Source: Blastomyces gilchristii SLH14081 (Eukaryota; Ascomycota; Eurotiomycetes; Onygenales; Ajellomycetaceae). Taken from it: a stretch of DNA of 64,000 nt. The notes below the pieces were generated by a model, which was given only the letters and a program-made list of their open reading frames with translations, was not told the DNA's origin and made no database searches. The stretch lies in the NCBI RefSeq assembly GCF_000003855.2, contig NW_003101670.1, positions 1,614,908 to 1,678,907 of the forward strand, read 5' to 3'. This document shows positions 11,767 to 20,770 of the stretch, one piece after another (position 1 is the stretch's first letter; the number at the start of each line of letters is the position of its first letter). Position numbers and translations under genes: made by a program.

Positions 11767-14700
11767 TTTCATATAATACTCATTATTACTTTTAACATCA
11801 AGTTCTTAGTTTTATTTACTTAATAAAGCTAAGATTTTATTTCTAGAACATTTTGTTAATTTTCTTACTGCAACTCTGCTTCATGATGACCACTTACTCA
11901 AGTCTCACATCAGTGTCACAAAGCAATTGCTCCACTGTAGCACAAGTACAACACTGCAGAAGTATTACTATCAATCAGCATCTGTTGTCCTGTGATTCTC
12001 TCTCTATGCACCTCAGAAGGCAGATGGGAGATAAAACAAGATAATACAATACAAAACAGGTTTCACAGATCTGGAAAAGAATTGTCTGTACTTCTTGTCC
12101 ATTGTTATGAAGTCATCTGTCAACACTAGGAAAACATTGAACTGAGTACACTGTCAAGGCTGCTATCTCTAGGCTCGAGAACAGTAGCGGAAGAGTATGT
12201 GGGTTGCCACAAAAAATTGGTGCAGAGAGTAGTAAGCAAAATAGCCAACAAATGTGGTGAGTTTCTTGGATATAGTCTGATGCTCCTGCGCAGAGGCTGC
12301 AAGTCTCGTAAAGCGTGGAGTGCTGCCAAATTTAACACCGAAAATGTGAGGGATTCCGATGAATGAGATCTCTGGGATGCATGATGGAATTTGACCAGGA
12401 AAACAAGTATTTTATATCTTGGGCGAAACTGTTATGAGAAATTTCTGTGGTTGGCGGCCATTTAACGCCGGTTGGAGATGGAAGATCGAGCATGGTATGA
12501 CCATTCACAACGAAAAGCAGGCTTAGAAGAGTACACTGCTCTAGCAAGTTTCAGGGGGTGCTAAAACCCGTAAATGCCAGGGGCAAATGGCTTGAAAAGG
12601 CCAGATGCGGGAAGGAAACGTCTCCAATTTTGTTTTCAAGCTGCCAAACTGCATCAACTTAGGAGAAACATATGCATACCTCAGCACTGAAAATAGGCAT
12701 CTAGTTTTCCGGAATAGAAATGCACTTAAGCTTGAGCAACCTGACATTTTCCACACATCTTCTGGTGTGGATATCCACGGAGTAAGAACCGCGGGTAGTG
12801 ATTCAAATGATAATGGGAGATGGAAGTGTAAGGTAGATTGCCTGGTAAATTCTAGGACACAACAAGATTCCGCCGGTTATTGATACTTTGATTTCTTTTT
12901 TCACCACTGGGAATGAATGCACCAATTTGCCCAAAGTGTGACACTACCTGACAGCAATCCGTCTTCGCCAGATCATATAATCTGAAAGCAGTAGTTATGG
13001 TGTCAGAAGTGCCAGATCCAAGGTCGCAGATATAGCGAGTAAGCACTAAAAAGTATGGATCCAAAGTGAAATAAAAAGGTAGGAGGGAGACTGTGCTACC
13101 CTAAGATACCGGATCATGAATGCTCTGGGGGCTATAATGACGGAAATATCATGTGGAGTAGCCACTTCGTTCGTTGGCTTGCGCGTTTCCCAGAACACAT
13201 AGCCAAGCGATGCTCGCCAAATTTAGCCAACTTCGAATCCACTCGATTGAGGTATACAAAAACCCTCACTAGTTGTGCAATTGCACATATGTTCTGTACT
13301 CCTAAAGTTGTAACGTCAGTAAATACAAGTAGATAGGGGTATGGTATGGGTGGCTCTAACTCATTTCCGGTTGGCCCAAGAATTTAGGGATTCAGTATTA
13401 CAGAAGGGACAATATAATCAATCCGGATGCAAGCATCCAGATTACGTAGTCGAACCAATCTCCAAGTTTTCCTTGAACGGACACGATGAGCCCATTGCGA
13501 AGAGAATACTTTATATAGACCCCAGCCTGCTCGAATTGAAGTTCGGATAAGGTTGCGGCTGCCAAGACAGGTTTGGATTTTATTGGCCGGCTGCTCGGCT
13601 AAGTTAGTGGCGCCTTACGTTAACTTACCTAATTTGAATCGTGATGCTTCCCAGATCATGAGCACTTAATTCACCAACTACCATCTACACTCCACATTTG
13701 CCAACCGTAGCACACATATAACGGCGAACTTCTCATGAAGAGCAAACGCGAAAATATGCTGATCACGATCCTAAACTACACCCCTGACAAGCTCTTGAAC
13801 TTTCACCCAATTTACTTTCGCCCATGGTTTGTATTTTATCCCGACCTGCGGTGCTCAAAACCCGTTACCACGGGACTTTGATATGAGCAGGCTTGGGTTT
13901 TTAGGCGGATCCGAATACTCTGTGACCGGTACAACCGACAATGACATATATGCCAACTAGAAATTAACTGTTGGATTACTACTGAAAATATGAGCCCTAG
14001 TGCAACGAGCCTACGTATAGACGACACAGGGGACACAAAACTTCTAATAGCGGCGGAATGGCATTTTTTCCCCTGATAGCCAGCGGCACCAGTGATAACC
14101 CAGCGTCAGCCCATAGCATCCGAGCTAACGGAGTTGTCTATATTCGGGAACGAAGATGAAGCCGTGTGGTGAAACCACTTAATACCATTGTTTGTGATAT
14201 ATTGGCTCGGATAATTTGACCTTTCAACTTTTGTTGAACAGCTGACTACCCGACGTATGGCTCGAGTTCGAACGCGATTGAATTGGCCATCGAACATCTA
14301 GAGCGGCGTACACAAATTTACCGGTGTGGGTTAACCGATTACATTTATTGAACGAGCTTTGTCACTGGCAGCCAAAACTGGAACGAGTAACTCCCAATCG
14401 CATTCCAACTGCCCAATAAACCGAAAATTGTCTACCTTCATAACACGACTAGATTGGTAGATACAAAGTCAAAAAACCACAACTTCCAGTGTGAAATATC
14501 GCTCCTGGAGAGGATCACATAAAAAAAGAACGGGCCATATCTCGATAGAACAGTCGTTTTCTCTTTTTGGGAGGTTTCCAGAGGCGAACTAGTTCTTGTC
14601 CCGTTTCCTAAACGCTGAACTGAACTAATTTACATTTGACGCCAACCAACGATCCCCAAGCCCCTAATTTATTTGGCTCTATTCGATCTCCGCATTATCA

Positions 14701-14849
14701 TGCCGTCTACCCTCTGTGAAAGGATTAGCCACTTATCTAGCTTCAATGGGAATATGCAGGCAGCAGCTTGGATATTTGTTCATATATCGGTGATGGACGG
14801 TTAACGTGGAGCATACCCTAAATCTTCAGCCTTAGCCGATGTTTCCTTT
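10164..14849. other. Gene-poor region with no supported gene
   Basis: About 4.7 kb. From 10,380 to 12,100 it is A+T-rich with T-tracts and an ATT microsatellite. From 12,100 to 14,800 base composition returns to normal, yet only short open frames exist, none with a recognised domain and all broken by stops without matching splice sites. The longest plus frame (12605-12883) ends in a segment with NGRW that is faintly reminiscent of carbohydrate-binding folds but too weak to call. I see no LTRs, terminal repeats or transposase remnants. It could be decayed coding or transposon DNA. Confidence 0.5.
11716..11767. repeat. (ATT)n microsatellite
   Basis: About 17 uninterrupted copies of the trinucleotide ATT inside the A+T-rich gene-free stretch. 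Likely length-polymorphic. Confidence 0.95.
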
Positions 14850-15635
14850 TTACTCTTCTCCCTCTGAGACTTGTCGAGGGGTGGCATAACTACTATAGCC
14901 AAACTGTCGCCTTTCCCTCTTCGCCTTGTTGCTATCGTAATCGGAATAGCCAAAGCTATCTTGTCGCTTCGCATTCGCAGGTCTGCCATAACCAGAAGAA
15001 ATCTGTTGTTTCTCCCTCTCAGGCTGATCATCGTAGCTAGAATATCCAAAACCATCCTGTCGCTTCGATATCTCGGGGTTGTCGTCGTAGTCAGAATAGC
15101 CGAAGCTATCTTGCCGCTTCACAATCACAGGTCTGTCATCTCCAGAAGGAAACTTTCGTTTCTCCCTCTCAGGCTGATCATCGTAGCTAGAATATCCAAA
15201 ATCGTCCTGTCGCTTCGATATCTCGGGGTTGTCGTCGTAATCAGAATAGCCGAAGCTATCTTGCCGCTTCGCAATCACAGGTCTGTCATAACGAGAAGGA
15301 ACCTTTCGTTTCTCCCTCTCAGGCTGATCAGCGTAGCTAGAATATCCAAAATCGTCCTGTCGCTTCGATTTCTCGGGATTGTCACTGTAACTGGAATAGC
15401 TAAAGCAATCCTGTCTCTTCTTATTGCCATGTTTTCCCAATGGTGGTGGCAGGCTTCTGTCACAGAGGCTTCGCGGTGCTTCCGGGGCGATGCGAACGGG
15501 AATTAAAACACGTGCTGCAACACTTGTAGATTCCTGCTCGGTTCTTGCAGTACCACCTCCATCATTGATAATTGGGGCCGATAGAACGGTGGCTATGATT
15601 CCACCAAAGACAACGAAGGGGTAGGCGAGCCACAT
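14850..15635 (-). CDS. Secreted multi-core Kex2-type RiPP precursor, dikaritin/asperipin-like
   Basis: Single exon, 261 residues. Residues 1-20 (MWLAYPFVVFGGIIATVLSA) form a signal peptide. Residues 21-74 are a leader ending in NKKR. Eight near-identical cassettes follow, mostly opening with QD-x right after a KR site: FSYSSY, FGYSSY, FGYSDY, FGYSSY, FGYSDY, FGYSSY, FGYSDY, FGYSSY. Cassettes end in dibasic KR (RR once), the cleavage site of the Golgi protease Kex2. This is the plan of fungal dikaritin precursors such as UstA, PhomA and AprA. The core pattern F-x-Y-x-x-Y matches asperipin-2a (FYYTGY), where aromatic side chains are joined by ethers. The adjacent DUF3328 gene supports that reading. 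The last cassette is a shortened copy with a TPRQVSEGEE tail. Alternatives: a repellent-like Kex2 peptide precursor or an unmodified secreted peptide. The product is inferred, not known. Confidence 0.82.
   Translation of the reverse strand: MWLAYPFVVFGGIIATVLSAPIINDGGGTARTEQESTSVAARVLIPVRIAPEAPRSLCDRSLPPPLGKHGNKKRQDCFSYSSYSDNPEKSKRQDDFGYSSYADQPEREKRKVPSRYDRPVIAKRQDSFGYSDYDDNPEISKRQDDFGYSSYDDQPEREKRKFPSGDDRPVIVKRQDSFGYSDYDDNPEISKRQDGFGYSSYDDQPEREKQQISSGYGRPANAKRQDSFGYSDYDSNKAKRERRQFGYSSYATPRQVSEGEE
14910..15359 (-). repeat. Three 150-bp tandem coding repeats
   Basis: Residues 93-243 of the precursor are three copies of a 50-residue unit. Each holds a 32-residue cassette (core FGYSSY plus a long spacer) and an 18-residue cassette (core FGYSDY plus a short spacer). 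The DNA copies lie at about 15210-15359, 15060-15209 and 14910-15059. The third has drifted most: its internal EREKRK site became EREKQQ. Confidence 0.9.
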
Positions 15636-16532
15636 TTTGGAAAGTGCACTTGGAGTTGATGTTGGTTGATATGTTTCTTTATCAGAGAGAGAGAGAGATT
15701 TTGATCTGCTGACAGGTGGCTGAAGGCAGGGAAGCTTCGAATGGAGTAAACACAGAGAGGCAAGGTGCGAACATATTTTCCAGGGGAATGGCTCTAGAAG
15801 GTTGATATCCCTTTAGCTTTATATTCCAATTCCTTGGACTCTCCGCTCTGACCTTTGTACACCGTCTCTGCCCGACCCCTCCCATAAAAGTGGCAAGGAA
15901 GGAAATCCTGTTGATGCTTCATTCAACATGGGGTAATGAGCTCAGGTGTGACTTCGCTGATCACTGCGAGGATCTTGGGTCGGTGCATGCATTTTTGGCC
16001 AGTAATTCTCCTTCCAGACCTCTGAGGCTGCCAATGACCAGAATTCCCGTCTTTCATCACGGAAACGTTACATTGCTTTTGAACCAAGTGTAACTAATGA
16101 TATGATATTCCATGATATCGGTTTTATCATGGTCATATCAGGCGGAATGATACGATAGGCCTGATGATATCCTATCCCTATATTTTCAGAAGAACAATCC
16201 TCTGCTAAGTATATTGTTCTCCGTTCCTGTTGAGAGAATCTGTATCACTTTATATTGCATGCTGAGAGGCAAGTGATTCACCGTGAGAACATTGGCTTAC
16301 TTATTTGTTTGATATTTCCTCACTACTTTGCCATCATCGGGCTGATTGACCAAGTTAAGAGGAACGTTAAACCGCCAGGGGTATAATAATAGGCCGACTG
16401 AATGCCTCCTGCAGAAGCAGTAGTCGTCGTCGACTACCAGCTGAGCCATGAAGCATATAGTCTTTTCCCTAACCTCATCCTCCTCTTCCTTAAGCAGCCT
16501 TTGCACCCTGCCAACTGATATTGGTTGTCAGC
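15636..16532. promoter_or_regulatory. Shared divergent promoter of precursor and DUF3328 genes
   Basis: An 897-base gap between two head-to-head genes of the putative RiPP locus, so both are likely driven from here. It contains a short GA-repeat at 15685-15695 just upstream of the precursor and a cluster of GATA-like and inverted motifs at 16095-16175. Short open frames here have no domains. Confidence 0.6.
16098..16140. promoter_or_regulatory. Two-tier inverted repeat in the divergent promoter
   Basis: Outer arms TGATATGA (16098-16105) and TCATATCA (16133-16140) are exact reverse complements. Inner arms CCATGATA (16110-16117) and TATCATGG (16125-16132) are also exact reverse complements, around a 7-base loop. 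Arms of this symmetry suit a dimeric regulator; GATA cores are repeated through 16175. The function is inferred from position and symmetry only. Confidence 0.5.
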
Positions 16533-17601
16533 ATGTTTAGAAAATGGATTGGTCAATCCAGATTCAATTGTCTCAATCGAGAACTGGATGACTACGACGG
16601 GGAAGCCGAAGAGAGTCTTTTAACCAAAAGGTTGCCTTATCCCAATCACTTAACGTCTTCAAGAACAAAGTGTATTTTCTCAGCAGCGGCCGGCTTTATC
16701 ATCGGAGTTTCCAGTGTTCTCGTGTATTTGCTATGCATATCTTCATCCCCGCCGATGTTTGGGAAAAACGCAGCGCTCAAACAAACTTCATACTGGTGTG
16801 GGTAAAAAGCCCCCGGCACACTTCAGGCTGAATATATAGGCTAATTCTACATACATAGCTAAGGTTCTTGACGAGATCGAAATCCCAACATATACTGTCC
16901 GAATGAACGGGACTCTCTTCCCCCCTCCCGATCCCGATTTCTCACGACAGGAGCCCAGTGCAGAAAACGACGCCACTTGGGAAGTCTTCGAGAAAATTCG
17001 CACACATGTCGTCACGCGTGATGATATTATCAAACTAGGCAAGGACCCTGATACTGTCGCACGCTTCGACGACGAGTACTGGGGATTTGAACAAGATGCG
17101 TATATGGCACAGCTGGATATTTTCCACGTAGGTAACTAGGGCCGTGGAGTGCATCGCGTGTTCATTATATATCGTTAACATCAACAACAGCAAATACACT
17201 GCCTGAACAGGTTGCGAAAAGCAGCCTTCGCAACATACCCCGGCTATACGCCAGTAGAGACGGAAGACGCATACTCGAAGATTTGGTGGGTTCACATTGG
17301 CCATTGTGTTGATATGCTGCTACAGAATATCAAGTGCTATGGGAACACCGACATGATAACGGTCGCTTGGGTAGGAGACCACGGAAAGCTCTGGCCGGAT
17401 TTCAGTATCAACCACAAATGCCGCGACTTTGATGCCATAATGAAGTGGAACCTGGAGCATGCCGTTGATGTTGGGAAGTTCAGCCGAATGCCGCTTCCGA
17501 AGGACGCTTATTTATGGCCAAAACCGTGGGCAGATCCCGAAGCTGAGCTTGGTCATCCGCTTGGGAAGAATGAGTGGAAAGAGGGAAGACAATGTCATTA
17601 A
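16533..17601 (+). CDS. UstYa-family (DUF3328) oxidase, putative RiPP cyclase
   Basis: Three exons (16533-16797, 16859-17127, 17191-17601), 314 residues. One transmembrane segment lies at about 47-69 after a short cytoplasmic N-terminus, giving a type II membrane topology. The lumenal part carries the family's two HxxHC motifs: HQIHC at 178-182, split by intron 2, and HIGHC at 213-217, 30 residues apart. Between exons the junction reads SYWSKVLDEIEIPTYTV, followed by MNGTLFPPP, as expected upstream of the core. UstYa proteins install C-O or C-C crosslinks on Tyr/Phe of core peptides in ustiloxin, phomopsin, asperipin-2a and cyclochlorotine-type pathways. This gene is head-to-head with a Tyr-rich multi-core precursor, so it is the likely modifying enzyme. 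Intron 1 uses donor GTGGGT at 16798, chosen because it alone keeps the frame. The start ATG at 16533 replaces an upstream TTG. Confidence 0.9.
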
Positions 17602-18658
17602 ACATTTGTGGGTATAGCTGATAACAGTACTAAGGAAAATGAAGTAGAAGCTTTACAGCCTGTCATGAACAAGTTGGGGGATTTGTTGATACCTTGTTTG
17701 TTTCCCTTTCATCTCTTTCACCTTTTAACTCAGCTTTGTGTCAACAATACAATTCTCATCATCAGTTCTGCTACCCTATAATACTTCCTTCCTACTTATT
17801 ACAAATAGACGACGAAAATAACTCCTTCCTTAGAAGTGGAACGCCCTTGCGGTCCTATACGGACTGTACTGGCTCCTTCACGTAACCCCTTGGATGGTTG
17901 CCCTAATTGCTACGCTACGTGCTCATGAAATCTGCCTCTTCGTCACGTTTCTAGGGCCCCCGTTTCGTGACCAAGTTTTGTAAATCAATTTAAAAATATG
18001 TAGACAAGGGTTCACACTTACCTTGCGGATAAAAGCTCTGACTACTTCAAGTATGCGCACTTCACTGCCATTTCTTTAATCGTATGTAGTTAATCTTCCA
18101 CCATTTAGAACTCCACAAAGGGAAATCATCAAGGGTCCTTGGTTGGATTCGCATTCATTGTACATGTACATGTACAACAGCGGTAGACAAAATATCAGCA
18201 ATGGAGCGACTCATTACAACTGCCGAGCCTACGTTGATAAGGTATCTATCTCTCTCCTCTAAACTAGGGTTTATATTAAGAGAATTAAGACTAGAAGGTA
18301 GCTGTCCATTAGAACACTACTACTTCAAAAACTATTAAGCTTTGGGCAGGAATTCTCCCATTTTACTTCATAAACATAATTCATCCAGTTTGGTGCTTCT
18401 GTTCCAAATGCACTGCAAAGCAATCCATGAAGCATGATGTTTTAATGTACTCCACCCATACTTCAAATAACCAAGAAAGAAAATGGCAAAAAGTGTGTCT
18501 CCCGAATTCCCGCAAGTTTAGGAGTTGGGTATGAGAAAATAAAACCCATGAAACAGCAGCTGTGTTGCAACCTGCATACATAGGCACTTGTTTAAGAAGA
18601 AAATATTACATTTTGTCCTCTACCTCCGTACAGAGAGCCCTCCTCCTCTTGGTCAAGT
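17602..18658. other. Convergent intergenic region
   Basis: Lies between the 3' ends of the DUF3328 gene and the GH47 gene. Short open frames (17694-17885 plus, 18381-18587 minus) show no domain. It holds a perfect 20-base palindrome at 18158-18177. Confidence 0.5.
18158..18177. repeat. Perfect 20-base palindrome
   Basis: TTGTACATGTACATGTACAA is its own reverse complement and also a 6-base tandem (GTACAT). It could be a dimeric protein site, a hairpin or chance; it lies downstream of both flanking genes. Confidence 0.7.
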
Positions 18659-20770
18659 CTATGCTTTCGTCAGGACCTTTAAAGGGTGGGCTTCGGTAGT
18701 GTAAACCCACTTGTTCTTTCCCTTGCCGGCTACTTGCCAATCTGCTTCTGTAAGGGTCGTTAGCAAAGCATAATACATGAATTTGGCAGGAAAGGCGCGG
18801 GAAGCTGAGTGAAGTCTAACGTGAAATAAACGAGCGCATCTTGCATTGAAACAACGAGTTAAGGACTTACCCGGAGCAAATGCCAAGTAGGCATATTTCA
18901 AGACCTCAGCGAAGAGAAAGCTTTCTTGGAAATCTAACTTTCTGCCACCAGTTGGACTATTTACATCGCCAATTGAGGTAAAGCCAGACTCCGTTCGGCA
19001 AATCTTGCGAACCGCTTCGAAGGCTTCCCATACCCATTCCTGGTACTGTTCAAAAGTTAACTGTCTATGAATATAAGGAGTTGGAAGACAGCGATGGGGT
19101 AACAAAATTTTCGCTTACCATGGGGTCTCCAGTCACTCTGTACGCATAATAGTAGCTTTCAATAACCTCAGGTCTGAGGTTATAATTGCTGTGGGTAATA
19201 TAAAACCCCTCCTCCTCGAAAAGCTTTCTTTGGTCGTCCGGTACCTTCTTCGGGTCCCAACCGAACCCTTCTGGACCGATTCCTGTAGCGGTTGAATGAT
19301 ACGAGTGATAACAACCCTTGACGAGCTCTAAGCCAAAGTCGATAAAATCTTGGCGACAAAGAACTTGACCACCAAGAAGGAAGTTGCCGCCATTGAAGCA
19401 AGTTAGATGCTGGGAAGTAAAGTCAAGTTTGCCGTTCCTAAACCCAGCTAGATAAGTATATTCGCCGTGGTTCGAAGATATCGTAGATTTCAAATGTTCA
19501 ATCGACGATTCAATCGCGAGAACCCATCTTACATGCTTAAATATTAGCAAGAAGGCCATAAATGTCAATGTGGGGAGGGTACGGGGACTATCACCTGTCT
19601 CGGTAGAGTTCAAACCGAGTCTCATCATAAACAAACATCTTGATTAAATATTCATAGAATGAATCGGCACCTCCACCCCAACTGACATCTGCATTCACAA
19701 AATATCCAGTGGTTGTGTTGATATCTGAACCGATAAGACCGGGAAAAGGCTCGGTCGCTGGTGGCTTCGGGTGAAGGAGATAAGATTCGCCTTTCGCGAC
19801 GAGTTCGCCATACTCTGGTTCACCAGTAAGATCGGACAAGTGCATCCCTGTGTCGAGTAAGTATGGTCTGTGTCAGAAGGGCTGTGGGTGGCTCACATTC
19901 GAGTATCAGAGTTCCAGCCTCCGCAATCCCACTCGAGGTCCTGCCATCCTATCCGACGTTAGTTATTTCCCCTTCATCCCTCGCTTGTGGCGACCGTGAA
20001 AATACAAAGCCGAATTATATGACTGACACGTCCCGTCCAGAGTCATCAAGTCATAGCTTCTTAAATAGGGTGGAGATATATAGGCCTTACCATCGTCTTG
20101 TTGTTTATGCGCAGATTATTCGACGGGATACCGGTTGGAGTGTCAAACGCGTATTTCATGATATCTGCTAAATTTTGAGATTGGGCTAGGAGCGAGTCGA
20201 TATGGTCAGGCTAAAAGGTTGATCAGCAGAGCAGTTGAATAAACGAGAGCAGATTATTATAAAGCCGCGGAATACTTGCGTTTTGACCCATATCATTCTC
20301 GCTCAATAAATCATAGCCTGAAAGCATTCCCCCCAAATAGCGTATTGTGGTCTCAAACAAACTAACTTGTGTGTCCGTTTTCGAATAGTCAAGCTTCGCG
20401 ATATGCGCTAGAATCGTCTTGACAATGTCGGGGCTATCCATTATAATCGCGGTGGAAAGGGCATCGACGGCTGAAGCACCCCAGCCATTTCTGCTCCAGC
20501 CATTAATCTCTGAGGTAGAGGCAAGATTAGACGTGAGGAATCCACAAACCGTGAGTTGCTTGCAGTGTTAGAGACCGGGCGCAGTTCATCCTGAGGAAAC
20601 GCATATTCCATGTAGCCATTCCAAGCAAATTCAAATGCGTCTTTAACCTCCTGTGCTCTATCCGCGTTCTTCTGTGAACGGATATACTCTTTGTGAAGTA
20701 CTGGGGACGAAACTGCGAATCGGACCAGGGCGAACGCTGTTAAGAAGACCCCGAAAGAAATCTGCCGCAT
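18659..20770 (-). CDS. Secreted GH47 class I alpha-1,2-mannosidase
   Basis: Eight exons on the minus strand: 20550-20770, 20280-20490, 20091-20210, 19897-19948, 19595-19847, 19119-19527, 18871-19045 and 18659-18747. They give about 509 residues, the normal length of secreted fungal mannosidases. A signal peptide covers about residues 1-21. Family landmarks: [110 protein letters not shown], and the C-terminal TTEAHP whose Thr binds calcium. The enzyme trims alpha-1,2 mannose from N-glycans in the secretory route or outside the cell. The second intron has a GC donor (GCAAGT at 20279): no GT donor nearby restores the phase. It converges on the DUF3328 gene, so membership of the RiPP locus is possible but unproven. 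Confidence 0.93.

Noticed and set aside
11100..12100. Candidate solo LTR in the A+T-rich stretch
   Set aside because: TGTA-like starts and CTGAAGC inverted motifs are present, but no matching terminal repeat or target duplication could be found.
12605..12883. 92-codon frame with a faint carbohydrate-binding (cyanovirin-like) look around NGRW
   Set aside because: The similarity is a handful of residues, there is no splice context to complete the fold, and neighbours are noncoding.
14871..15506. Plus-strand open frame of 211 codons opposite the precursor
   Set aside because: It is the antisense shadow of the tandem repeats. Its Arg/Leu/Ile repeats have no domain, while the minus frame has a signal peptide and regular Kex2 sites.
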